64,000 nt of DNA, taken from assembly GCA_030685235.1 (NCBI GenBank), contig MU839088.1, forward strand, positions 248,001 through 312,000. The letters run 5' to 3'. The notes below the pieces were generated by a model, which searched no databases, was not told the origin of the DNA, and worked only from the letters and a program-made list of their open reading frames with translations. This DNA is from Copromyces sp. CBS 386.78 (lineage: Eukaryota; Ascomycota; Sordariomycetes; Sordariales; Sordariaceae). The translations under genes were made by a program, and so were the position numbers. Below, piece after piece: positions 44,696 through 56,185 of the stretch (positions are counted from its first letter, which is position 1; each line of letters opens with the position of its first letter).

Positions 44696-45221
44696 ACATA
44701 CGTGCTGGAACTATTAGCGCGGTCGTATTATCAGGGGATTTAAGGGGTTTGCATAGCGGTTCGCATGTTGTGGGGTTTTCCATTGCCAGGCGTTAGTTTT
44801 GGATATATCAAGGTTGGGCTAAGGTGAAACTGATCCTTTCTACTTGAGCCGCACAGAAATGAGCGGATGACACTTGTAGATTGTATTTATCAGATCACAC
44901 ATTCATGGCATGGGCATGTCTCTTTGAGAACATATGTATAGCCTGAAATGAACTCTATAAAAGGAGGATCCCTCCCTGATTACATGTTTCGCTTTCTCTT
45001 TCCCAGCAGGTCAAGTTATTTTGGTCGACTATTTCTTGCAAGAGATATTGTGATATGTGTATGCCATTGAAAACGACAAGTGTAATATCGACCATAAAAA
45101 CGCCGTACCCCATGCTTTCTAGATTGACATCGAGCAAAAACCACACCCATCATATAGTCTATATAGCATTATGTAACGCTCAACCAGGAATCACGCCTCA
45201 TACCAGCCTTCTTTTATACTA
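44696..45221. other. Convergent intergenic region, no gene seen
   Basis: 526 bp of A/T-rich 3' sequence between the DUF7820-like and exgD stop codons. Nothing else is recognised. Confidence 0.5.
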
Positions 45222-48023
45222 TTAATAAGCTTCCGAGAGATTCTCAAACGACGGGATCTTAGATACGTCGCAGTTGAATTCCCTCTCGTACGCCTTTTTG
45301 GGCAGGACACCAGCATCCAAGCCCTTTTTGTAGCTCCATTGATACCTATTATCCTTGTCAGTACGAGTCGCGAAAAATGATGAGATAGTGTAACCTTGGC
45401 AGATCAGACGAAAGGAAAGAAGAAAAGGAACTTACGCATCCTCCGTATCCCAAACCCAATAAAACCACCCCCACCCTTTCTCAAAGCTATACATCTGCGC
45501 CTCGGCAAACATCTTCAAGAAGATCTTGTAATCATCACTCCACTGATCCGGCGGCGCGTTCGCAGCAATACAGTCGCACCTGCGATCCTTATACGGACAC
45601 CTCGGCGTTAGAACATCGCCCCCCTCACTCCCCGTGACCAGCGTTCCCGTCCACCGGTTCCCCCACCCGACATTCGTCAAGTGCTTCGCGCAATCCGTAT
45701 CAGCCTGGGACCACTCGGCCACCAGCGTCGGACCGTACCCGCGGCTCCGATCCATCGACAGCTCCGTCTGGTCTGTCCACCCTTCGCACGCAAACTTGAC
45801 CTTGTCGTAGTGCTTGTAGATGATCTGGTTGGTGTTGAAGATGACGTACTGGTGCACGTCCAGCGCCGCGCCGTCGCCCAGGTCCTGCAGTTCCCCCTGC
45901 CAGTTATCCAGCCCGCGGAAGCCGTCGCCAAACACAACGACGGCGTCCTTGATGCCGTTGTTGCGCACCATCGCGTAGGCGTCTTCGATCCAATGCAGCA
46001 CGGCGTCGACGGAGAGGTACGTCATTTTCGGCTCGTTGGCCAGGCCGTAGTGGGAGATGATGTTCTTGTACCGGTCCTGGGCGAAGAACTTGGAAAGGCG
46101 GTCGTGGATTTCGAGAGAGCGTTTGGCGTTCAGGTCGCCGTCTGTGCCGTTCAGCCAGCCGATGTACCCTTGCCGGCCGGAGTGGTTCCAGCCGTTTTGG
46201 GAGCCGGGAAGGCCGTGAAGGTCCAGGTTGACGCGCAGACCGTACTTGCGACACCACTCGATGGCGCGCAGGAGGTAGCGCCATGAGGTGCGGAAGACGT
46301 ACGGGTCGCCGTCGTAGGTTTGGACGGCCCAGTAGGAGAATGGGATGCGGACGTGGTCGAGGCCGGCGTCGGCAATTTCTTTGAAGGTTTGTTCCGTTAC
46401 GAAGGTGGCGTAGTGTTTCTCGAATACGGACTCGCACCGGGAGCCGAGGTGCGTGCAGAGCGTGTATTCGTCGACGATGCCCAGCCGCAAGTCGTAGGCG
46501 AAGAGGGAAGGGGTGATGAAGGGCTCGAGACTGAGCCAGCCGCCCACGTTGACGCCGCGGGCCGGCCGCTTGGCGTAGTCACCCCACGCCTTGTTGAGGG
46601 CTGGGGCGCGGTCGTTGGCGGCTTTGGAGTCGTCCCATTTTGAAAAGAGGCCCATGACGGGCAGGTCGCCGACCGTCTGGGCGGTGTAGGTGAGGTTGAA
46701 GTCGGTCGTGTCAGCCCATTTGAAGGGGTTTAGCCAGGTTGGGGCGTCGGCGGGGATGTCGTCGGGTGAGATGTCGTCTAAGCCCTGGGAAGGGGTGTCG
46801 TCACTGCCCTTGTCACCCTCGTCGTCGGACTTCTTTTGGCTGACGGTCACGGCGATGATGATGATAATGATGATGATAACCACACCGATACCGACCGCAA
46901 TCCATAACTTCTTCCGTTTCCTCTTGGGTGGGGAGGACCCTATCTCATCCGACATTTTATCCACGGTATCATAACCACTGCTGGAGGACATACTTGGCCC
47001 ACCATGTCCGCCACGGAGATTTTGGAATCTCGCCATGAAGCCGCCTGTTTCTAGCATGCCGCCGCTGACGTTCCGTGCCCTTATCCCTTGTTCGAGCAGA
47101 GGGCCGCTTGCAACCCTGAGCCGGCTTGTATCCTCTCTTCTTCTGTTATCTGGACGTAACCGCTCATAACTTTTAGGTTTGTCAGGTCTGGCATCCACCA
47201 CCCGGTAGCCCTTATCGTCGCTGTCTGTCCTCCTATGCGGGGTAAGGCGTTGGTACTCGTCGTCGCTCTCCATTGCCGATGCCCTTTTCCTAGCCCTTTC
47301 GTCCCTCTTCCTCGCCGTAAGGTACTGGTACTCATCGTCGCTATCGGGCGGCACCATTCTCGGCTTAGATGATGGTGGTCTGCCGTCTCTTGAGGCATCT
47401 CTGGAACCCCTCGGCCTCCTCGAAGTAGAGTATCGGTACTCGTCCTCGCTTTCCACCGCAGCCGCCCTTGGTGGTTTGGCCCTTGCTCTTTCTCTTTCCC
47501 TCTCGCGATCCCGTTCCCGCTCTCTTTCGCGATCCCGTTCCCGCACTCGTTCCCTCTCTCTTTCACGCTCCTTTTCCTGTTGCTCCCTCTCCCGCTCCTT
47601 CTCGCGCTGCATCCTCGATTGTCTGCGGGCCTCGCGCATGCGCTCCCTTTCCTTTTCCTGCTCCCGCTCCCATGCTACATCCCTCTCGCTCTGGGCATCG
47701 AGGCCCCGCTCTAGAGCCTTTTTGACCTCTTTCTTTGGACTGGCTTTCCGTTTTGCATTCTGCTTGTTGAGCTGGGCCAGAGCCGCTGCTGAAAGTGTTG
47801 CTGAACTGCGGCTTGACGATTCTCCTCTGGTTTCTGCTCCTCCTCTGGTGATTGGTGGTACGCTGGTGCCAGGTTCGGGTCTCCTGCTCCTGCGCCTTGG
47901 ATCGCGACCAGCGCGGTCATCATCACTATCCCTGACCGCTGAAGAGTTGCGGCTGCGTCTCTGCGCCGACTGTCTCCTGGGCCTGTAGTCCCGTTCCGGG
48001 GAGGAATCCCTTCGGGGTGGCAT
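45222..48023 (-). CDS. exgD: Membrane-anchored exo-1,3-beta-glucanase ExgD (GH5)
   Basis: Glucan 1,3-beta-glucosidase acting on cell-wall beta-glucan. Exons are 48023-45436 and 45345-45222; the 90-nt intron 45435-45346 has a GTAAGT donor and a TAG acceptor; the protein is 903 aa. It is a type II membrane protein. The cytoplasmic tail of about 370 residues is Arg/Glu-rich, with a nearly pure RE run at about 125-182 and three EDEYRY/DDEYQY/DDEYQR-type repeats. A transmembrane helix rich in Ile follows (373-395), then the GH5 domain. Catalytic signatures are GLANEPKM (acid/base Glu664) and VAEWSQ (nucleophile Glu770), with RGVNVGGWLSLEPFITPSLF at the domain start. Exon 2 adds YQWSYKKGLDAGVLP, the usual family end. 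Confidence 0.92.
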
Positions 48024-49195
48024 TATTGTTGTGCGACACCCACCTCCCTAAACCCACTGCTGCTGTATGCTGAGAATAGTGAAAAAGTCATGGTATGGAA
48101 GAAAAAGAAGAGGCAACCCAGATCCGGGATTCAGGAGGTGAAATTGTTAGTCCCCGGATTGGAGCCGCTGAATGGTTGCTGAGTGGAGTGGTGACGACGA
48201 CCCCTGCCACGCTATTTTCTGACCTGTTCCTTGCCAACTCGCTGCGCCGGCAGCTGTGTCCCGAGCTGAGGTGTTCTGGCCACAGGGCTTCAGTTCAGGC
48301 TCCTTCTACACTAGCACTTGTTCTACCGTATCTGGGGCGTTTCCACTTTACACGTCGCATTTCCAACTTGCGCCCAGCCTTGGTTTCCAGCTTGGTCTGA
48401 CTTGGCTCAGGTGCTGAATAGAAAGTGCTGCCCTGGACGATAAGTTGGCTGGCCAACCTCAACCACTGTTTAAGTCGCCAACCTCTTGTTCACAATGGAA
48501 TATAGGTAGTCACAAATCAGGCTTCAAGCGCCGACGGGAAGCCTGAAATACAAAAGCCAAGAAGCTTGGAAGTAGTCATGAGATAACCCAGGCATAGCGA
48601 GATTCCTATTTGAACATCAGAAAGGCCGCATCATGTCAACCGATCTGTAGCTTTCCTCCCATCTTTCTCACTTGGGATGAACTGGTTCCTCAATTCACTG
48701 TTTGTTTACTGATGATGGCAATCGTGGCGCTTGTCCCATGCCCGCGGGGGCAGGGCGTATACCGAAGCGCGGCTACTTGTAGGGGCAGGAGCATCCACTA
48801 ACCTTGTCAACGCACGGACCGCTAAAGTTTGAAGACTCCAAAAGGCGGGGAAGATGGATGCCGAGATGGATCCTGTCACGGTCTTTCCTCCTGTGCTCCA
48901 GCGGGCAGCACTGCTAAAAAAGGAAGGCGTGGGGCCCCGCGCTGCACTTCATTTGTTGACAAGAGCGATCTCCCCAAGACACACAAGACTCCAACAAAGC
49001 CGTTGCAAGCCGACCGACCGTCATCCCGTGTTTTGATACAATGCCGGTCCTTTGGGAATTGTGTCCCGTCGATAGGAGAATTCTGCGGTCTCCTCCTCTT
49101 CTCTTCCAAATGTTGTCATTCATGTATGTTGACTTGATTGTCGTCTCATCTTCTGTTCTCAAGCCCATCTTTCATCCTGTTTGTTGCTGTTCACA
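48024..49195. promoter_or_regulatory. Divergent promoter region, exgD / BCKDH E1 beta
   Basis: 1.17 kb between divergent ATGs. No strong motif or ORF is seen. The stretch before 49196 is pyrimidine-rich. Confidence 0.45.
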
Positions 49196-50510
49196 ATGAG
49201 AGGCTCAACTATCCGACCAAAGGCGCAATGCCTTCGTTCCCTTTCCAAGGGCTTAGTTCAACGTCCTTCCACCGGTCTTCGATCTGTCCCCCTTGCTGCT
49301 GCTCTGGCGCCGTCTCCCCAATCGCTGCGAGCTTACTCAACGACACATCCTCCTCATGCGAAGCTCAATCTTCCTACTGACTATTCGACAACCCCATTGC
49401 TTGCGCAAACATCCCAAGTGGCGCTCAACAACCCTGAGCTGTCTCCCGAAACTCGCAATGGCCCAACAAAGCGCATGAACATGTTCCATGCTGTCAATGA
49501 TGCCCTAGCCCTCGCTCTCGCCCAAGACGAGTCGGTCTTGATCTTTGGTGAAGACGTCGCCTTTGGTGGTGTCTTCCGCTGCACGGGAAAGCTTGCCGAG
49601 ACATATGGCGCCGACCGCGTCTTCAACACTCCCTTGTGCGAGCAGGGTATCATGGGCTTTGCCATTGGCGTTGCTGCCGAGGGAATGCGCCCTGTTGCCG
49701 AAATCCAGTTTGCCGACTACGTATACCCAGCTTTCGACCAGCTGGTGAACGAGGCCGCCAAGTTCAGATATAGGGATGGTTCTTGCGGACGGAGTGCCGG
49801 GGGTTTGACGGTGCGCATGCCCTGTGGAGGTGTTGGCCATGGTGGTCTTTACCATACACAGTCGCCGGAGAGCTTGTTCACACATATCCCAGGATTGCGA
49901 GTGATCATGCCCAGATCGCCCCTCCAGGCCAAGGGTTTGCTGTTGTCTGCCATTCGCAGCAATGACCCATGTATCTTCATGGAACCCAAGATCCTCTACC
50001 GTGCTGCTGTTGAGCAGGTTCCCACGGGATCTTATACGCTACCATTATCCAAGGCCGAAGTGCTGAAGGAAGGAAAGGACCTGACGATTATCTCGTATGG
50101 CCAACCCCTATACAAGTGCATGGATGCACTGCAGAAGGCCGAAAAGGACTTTGGTGTCTCGGTGGAACTAATCGACCTCCGAACCGTCTATCCGTGGGAC
50201 AAGGAGACCGTGTTCAAGAGTGTCAGGAAAACCGGGCGCTGCATCGTGGTTCATGAATCCATGGTCAATGCCGGCATTGGTGCCGAGGTGGCCGCTGCCA
50301 TCCAAGAGGACTCGGAAACGTTTGTTAGACTCGAAGCTCCTGTGGCTCGGGTTGCTGGATGGAGCATTCACACGCCTCTCATGTTCGAGGCCCTGAACAT
50401 TCCTGATGTTGCGAGTGAGTAAACCCAGCCCTTTGCGAGTCTCGTGAAAGCGACCAGCTGACATTCGATTAGGGATATATGCCAACATCAAGAAGGTATT
50501 GAACTTTTGA
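49196..50510 (+). CDS. Branched-chain 2-oxoacid dehydrogenase E1 beta subunit
   Basis: Partner of E1 alpha in the mitochondrial complex that oxidatively decarboxylates the 2-oxo acids of Leu, Ile and Val. Exons are 49196-50414 and 50473-50510; the intron 50415-50472 (58 nt) has a GTGAGT donor and a TTAG acceptor. The protein is 418 aa. The N-terminal 50 residues are basic and Ser-rich (mitochondrial import). The transketolase-like pyrimidine domain has MNMFHAVNDALALALAQDE, IFGEDVAFGGVFRCTGKLAE and FNTPLCEQGIMGFAIG. The later block VGHGGLYHTQSPESLFTHIP favours the branched-chain enzyme over pyruvate E1 beta. Exon 2 supplies only the last 13 codons (IYANIKKVLNF end). The start is the ATG at 49196, since the frame above begins only with TTG. 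Confidence 0.92.
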
Positions 50511-51131
50511 TAATGAGCAGGAAGGGAAAAACGGAAGAAGAGACGGGAAGATGGGGAACTCATAGCGGGGCGTTTGTTATAAAGACGATGTCGGTTCTGG
50601 CGTTGCGGATGCAGTCTTGTAAATACCGTTGAATACTTGATCTTGTAACGATGCCTGTCAAAGGCAACTCAACCAACTGCCATCAAACAGCCCCAACTCT
50701 ACCGTACACGCCATTGCTTTGCTATTTCCGGAGCTCATGAATCTGCAGCTCAGTCGTTGATGTTGTGGTTGAGTAATTCTTTGCAGAGGTCACAAAAGGT
50801 GAGCAGCAAGCTGAAGTGGAATGCAAGATCGTAACAACCCGCCAGCTGGGAAGCCCCTTTTGACAGCTGTCAGCCTCACAACCACAGTGTTCGTCAGATA
50901 CCCACATCCCACTTCACAGGCGGCCCCGCAGTGGTTTGGTGCCAGTCCATGCTCCCGTCCAACTGACGGCGGCGGACATGCCCAAGGCGCAGCTCCATCA
51001 TCACTGGTACCGTTGATCGATACCGGCTACACCAACTAATCTACAACGAATATATTCAACACCAAGTAAACAAGTCGAAGAAACCGTTTAATTTGCCTAT
51101 TTTCTTTTAATTACTATTCGAACGCGAAACC
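50511..51131. other. Intergenic region, 3' of E1 beta / promoter of cap1
   Basis: 621 bp. The part near 51060-51120 is A/T-rich and directly upstream of cap1. No ORF is supported. Confidence 0.45.
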
Positions 51132-52288
51132 ATGGCATCGCACAACGAGATTGTGTCCTCGTTCGTTGAGGGAGCTCCCCCTGGCGAGGTGCGCATCCTA
51201 CACCGACATCAAAGGGCCGAACTGTGTATGCTAACATGTTGACGTACAGCTCGCCGATGTTGTTGCAGGCACGAAACCTCCCTCCGACTTTGCTCCGCGA
51301 TCCTACTTTCTAACGATTCGAGCTTCCAGACATCAAGGCCCTCACTAGCTCGACCCCTAATTTGCTGAACGAGCTCGCCCCGGCGTTCCAGAAGTACAAC
51401 GAGGAGCAGTTTGCGACGGTGAAGCTTCCCGGTGGTAGCCAGCCCGTTATTATCAGCTCCCACAGCTCCCTGGAAGACGGCCGCTACTACGACGTCGAGA
51501 GCTCCTCGAGCTTCGCGTACGACCACATTACTCAGGTTAGCCCGCCCACGGAGCAGCCATTGGAAAGACTGAGACACAGGGGAACAAGTCAATAACACCA
51601 AGCGACTACAGAAAGCCAGCGATGTTCAGAGCCACGTTCTAGAAGGAGAGCAGACCGACTTGGTGTAAGGACAACAATAACCCACGCGATAGCGAGAAGT
51701 GAAAGCGCAGGGCTGACGCCATTTGCAGGAAATCCACGATTAAGGGGCTTTCTGCCTACGTCAAGGAGCACTTCCCCAATGCCGCCTATGGCGCGTACCC
51801 GATAGAGAACGACACCAAGGTTGCGGTCGTCATTGTCGCGAACAAGTACAGCCCGAACAACTTCTGGTATGTTGCTTTAGGAGCGGAGATGTCGCCTTGT
51901 CCCATTACCCGCCTTTTTGCGCTAACACGAGGTAAACAGGAACGGACGTTGGCGCTCGCTATACATCTACGACCCATCCAACAGCTCCATCGAGGGCTCC
52001 ATCAAGGTCGACGTGCACTACTACGAGGACGGAAACGTGCGCCTGTTGACTAACAAGACAGTCAATGCGAACGTGTCGTCGGGCACCGGCAGCGGTATTG
52101 CCAAGGAGATCTCGGTGAACGAGAAGAAGTACCAGGAGGAGTTGAATAAGAGCTTCACCAGCCTCAGCGAGGGCGCTTTCAAGGGCCTGAGAAGACAGCT
52201 GCCAGTGACGAGACAGAAGATCGAGTGGGACAAGGTTGCCAGTTATCGCCTGGGACAGGATATCGGTGGCGGAAGTTCTAGGCGGTAA
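51132..52288 (+). CDS. cap1: F-actin capping protein alpha subunit
   Basis: Caps barbed ends of actin filaments as a heterodimer with the beta subunit. Six exons: 51132-51188, 51250-51268, 51330-51535, 51612-51664, 51729-51866 and 51940-52288; the protein is 273 aa, normal for the family. Exon 2 is only 19 nt (LADVVA plus one base), and intron 2 (51269-51329) begins with GC, not GT. It still has a TCTAACG branch site and a CCAG acceptor. Only this reading gives the expected GAPPGELADVVADIKALTSS. Conserved blocks include FVEGAPPGE, NGRWRSLYIYDPSNSSIEGS, IKVDVHYYEDGNVRL and the C-terminal GLRRQLPVTRQKIEWDKVAS. Five introns in 1.1 kb make it the most intron-dense gene here. Confidence 0.93.
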
Positions 52289-53739
52289 TGGGTATGTGGA
52301 AGGATAGAGTGATATAAGTCTAGTACAAAGGGTGGGAGGGCGAGCACTGCTGGCAGTGACCAAAACCATATTCAAGTCAATATAGAAGAGCCAAAGAAGG
52401 AAACGCACAGTTCATTTGTGGTGTGCTGTGTCAGCGGCTTGTTTGAGAATCGGGATGTGTCCGTGATCGCTGCCCGATGTTACAGCTGTGGGGAATTGGT
52501 TGAATGGGTCCCGCGACACTGCTCTTAAGAACGGGAACTTGTCTCGGCGATTTCCCCTCACCCAGCACTACACTAGGTAGATAACGAAGAAGAGGACGGA
52601 AGTCTCGAGTGCTACTTGTCCCGGGTACAGCCTGACACATATAAATAACCGGTACGGGAGCTGGAGAATCAAATGCCGGAAAAAGGTGGCCGGCGTTCGC
52701 GACGCAACAGCGCGATGGAGCCGAGTCGCATACCCGTTGGGTGCCGTGGGATGTTCCCGGTTCGGGGTCGACCCCTTGAGGTCCCCATTGTCCGGTCCTG
52801 ATAATCCGACCGTGTGCGATTCTAAACGGCCTGTGTGGAGATAACCTGCAAGGTGTAAGTCGCACCCAACACCCCAAGATTAGGTTAGGGTTAGGTGTTA
52901 GGGTTAGTTCCCGGGGTATAGGGGGCCGGTGAGAGGCCGCCACGTATGAATGTAAGTTCATCGCATCGAAAAATGTGGGTTTTAGCTCTCGTTGTCGTCT
53001 TTCAAGATCATGATGATGACTTTTGGTCATGACTTTGGTGGTGACGGCGGACGCGAAAGTGCGCGCCACATTGATACCAAGCTTGGAAGTCTTGGCTATC
53101 TCGATGTACACTAGCCAAGTTTGTATAGCCCCGCACAGGCCATCTGGAATCGAACACAGTCGGATTATCCGGGTCGCCATTGTCGGGCGGTGGCCGTGGC
53201 CTCCTCCACAAATTCCGACTCGGAGGAGTCTGTTGAGCACTCGTTTGCTCCAATCACATGCGACTGCATAATTTTGCATGTTTCTGATTGGATTCCCATG
53301 GCCCCTGCTGTCTCGGTACCTACCCATTGATACCGCCAGCAGTCTAGCTTCCTCAGAAGGCTGCGTTGGCCTGTGTGCCGTTTCGATTTTGTTCGGCTTG
53401 TCAGGCTACCTCGCAGTACACAGTTCTTGTTGCTAGTGCCAGGTCCCTCCAGTCGATCCAGTCAGTTCCCCGTGAAACCATTTTTTTGACTTTTTCCTCC
53501 TCCCCCCCGCCCCTTTTCTCTCTTCTTTGCATCTCGTCGCCGGCGTTAACATTTCCTCCACGATCATTGCTTTCAGCGTCATCTCGGTCCTCCCACTCAT
53601 CAATTTTCCAGGGTAAGTCAGGAACCGCGCAATGGCTCGGGTTTGGGCCTAGTCTTGTCCCCTTGTCCATCGGTTATCAGAGCGGCCGTGCTGATGCTAT
53701 CAACCACCTGTCCAGAAAAAATCCCACAACACCGTCAAG
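52289..53739. other. Intergenic region with telomere-like repeat
   Basis: 1.45 kb before cytochrome b5, with the TTAGGG-type array at 52880-52907. A 298-codon minus-strand frame runs through that array and is rejected as a gene. The last 400 bp are pyrimidine-rich leader. Confidence 0.5.
52880..52907. repeat. Interstitial telomere-like TTAGGG array
   Basis: 28 bp made of TTAGG, TTAGGG, TTAGGTG, TTAGGG and TTAG in direct order. TTAGGG is the telomere unit of Neurospora. The array is imperfect and internal, lying about 830 bp upstream of the cytochrome b5 ATG. Confidence 0.85.
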
Positions 53740-54432
53740 ATGTCCGCCCAGCTCACCTACCAGGATGTTGCCGAGCACAACACCAAGAAGGATCTCTACA
53801 TCGTGATCCACGACAAGGTGTACGACGTCGCCAAGTTCGTCAACGAGCACCCGTAAGTTTGTCCTCTCGTTTTTTTGCGCCTGTGCCGCGCCCCTTGCAC
53901 GTCCCATACGTCCCATCTGTCACGGCCTCTGATCCCCGACTCCCCGGGCTTCCCCGCATTGGACACTCGGCATCTGGAAAGAGGAAACATGTGCTGACCC
54001 GGTTTTCTTGTGTGATAACAGCGGTGGTGAGGAGGTTCTCCTTGACGTCGGTGGCCAGGACGCGACCGAGGCTTTCGAGGATGTTGGTCACTCTGATGAG
54101 GCCCGCGAGGCCCTCGTGCCCCTCCTTGTCGGTACCCTGAAGCGCAAGGTAAGAAAGCTCACCGTTCCTAGATGATACACGTGGCTTCGGATGCCATTCG
54201 CATGTGAAGATTCAACAGTTTGAACTGACATGTTGCTCTTTTCAACAAACAGCCCGGTGACCCCAAGCCCAAGGCTCACGTTCCCGGTTCTCTCTCTCCC
54301 TCTGCTCAGACTGGCACTGCCACCGGTCTCGGCGTCGGCCTCTACGCCATCATCGTCCTCGGTGGTGCCGCTGCCTTCTTTGCCTACCAGTACCTCCAGG
54401 CCCAGCAGGCCGCCGCTGCCCCCAGCGCTTAA
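53740..54432 (+). CDS. cyb5: Cytochrome b5
   Basis: Small haem electron carrier on the ER membrane that feeds fatty-acid desaturases and sterol-modifying enzymes. Exons are 53740-53852, 54022-54148 and 54253-54432; introns are 53853-54021 and 54149-54252; the protein is 139 aa. The haem ligands are His37 in the signature HPGG (split by intron 1) and His61 in EDVGHSDEA. The soluble domain ends near LVGTLKRK. A Pro/Ser-rich linker leads to a C-terminal hydrophobic anchor ([22 protein letters not shown]) and a short polar tail, as in tail-anchored microsomal b5. The anchor and length separate it from larger b5-fusion enzymes. Confidence 0.95.
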
Positions 54433-56185
54433 GCGCATCCAATCGCCAATCTTCCGGTTGCTTATTGACCTATCGGCTGTCGAACCGCGCCGTGGGAGGC
54501 ACGGAGGGTCCGAAGAGACGAGAAACTTTCTCCGTTTCAAAACTCCGGGGAAAGGATGGGGACACCCCGCCCAAACACACACGGCCAACAAGAATCTACG
54601 GCTAGCATTTCAACGATTTTTAATCATGAGAGTCTACAACGCTTCAGCAACGATCCTTGCACGTCTACCATTCCAAGTGAAGCCAAGGTATCATCGAGCT
54701 CTTTTCTTCACCGGCGGACCATCCTTCCTCCCCATTAACCAGCCATTGTCGACGGACAGAAATGCCATGAGACGGAGATGGGTTTTGAGCGAGCCTGAAC
54801 GCTTCTTTCGTTGAGAAGAACAGATCATTTTTCCATTTAAATAGGTGTTAGGATACATGGGAACAGAGACGGATCATGATGGGAATGAATATATTTAGTT
54901 GTTACTGCTCAATTGAAATACAGGCGGTATTTGGACATAGACACAGAGTTACCCTATGATAGACCTGGTTCGCTTTGTTCGATGTTCTCGAATGGCCTTT
55001 TGCTAGCCAACGCTTCGTGTATGCAACTTAACACTGCCCTGCCCCCATAGTTCCTCCGTCAATGGAAGTCGTCATCACTTACGAGGAGGATACTTCCATT
55101 TCGATCTAAACGAAACGTCATAGCTGCAGTAGCTACGGGACAAACTGGTAACTAATTGTACATGCCATTTCAACTAAATGGTGTAGATTTTGACTCTTGA
55201 CTTGACTTCAAGTCGGTACTTGTCATGTGTCAGTTCTACGTACAATCTACTCCTGGTATGTTTGTTAGTTTGGTACAACAAACGGCCATTTCCGCTCTGC
55301 ATATTCGGGTTTTCGAGCCGGACGGGTGCCGTGGGGGCCTACCCTCTTGTATCTTCTATTCTAGTCTTGAGGGCCTTGAAGGAGACGGATAGAGGCTTCT
55401 GTGGCGTTTTGAGCCCTGTCAGTCGCTTCAAACGAAGAGTCTAAAGGGGCCAATGAGAGTTCTATATCTGCCCTGTTCCTCCCCTGGCCGAAGAACCAAA
55501 CTATGTAAAAAACAAACCAGTCTTGTATTGTACGTGCAGATGCCAGTCCGGCAGTAGTGAGCCGCGAGAAACGAGGCTCTGCCGGGCTTCGAGTGTGGCA
55601 CTGGACATGCAAAGGGGGACGAATTTCGTCTTTCGTCTTATCTTCCCGGCCATTGGTGAAGGACTTCTTTCAACCTTCCTTACTCACAGCAACTGCTAAG
55701 CCTTTTCTGTTCCCACAACAAGCCAATGCTCCTCCAAAACGAAATTTCGACTCAGCGAGCAATCGTGAATCGAAACTCAAGCCACCAAGCGAATTAGGAA
55801 GTGGCATCCCGCCCCTTGCGTGAGGATCCAGATCACTTGCAAGGCTGAAGCGGCACCACTGCAGTGGCACACAGCCCTGAACTTTAGGTACCCCGTACCC
55901 CATAGCGTAGTACGGCTAGTGGCATCTTGGAACCCCAACCCCAGCCCGAATCAATGATCCATTCATCCTGCGACCAGACTCCGAACAAGAAATCCAATCC
56001 TCATTCCTTTGAACAACGAAAAACCGTCCACCCAACCTCTCACCGTAGCGGGCCACCGACAAAGCATCTCCGACAGTGATCCTCGACGTCCCGACGACAC
56101 ACATACCCGTACCACTTTCGAACCCCGAGCTGAAACTTTATTGTCACCTGCCGCCTAGACCGACCGACATTCGAAATCGCCCACG
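54433..56185. other. Intergenic region, no gene seen
   Basis: 1.75 kb between cytochrome b5 and TFIIE beta. Short ORFs only, without domains. No repeats or RNA genes are recognised. Confidence 0.45.

Noticed and set aside
46855..46885. GATGAT/AATGATGAT repeat
   Set aside because: It is the coding sequence for the Ile-rich membrane helix of ExgD, not a separate repeat element.
53140..53175. Minus-strand TGTTCGATTCC resembling a tRNA T arm
   Set aside because: The flanking bases do not form the T stem and no acceptor stem or A box fits.
52431..53327. 298-codon minus-strand frame with a true ATG
   Set aside because: It reads through the telomere-like array, is rich in R/P/H/S with no domain, and has no plausible splice or family match.
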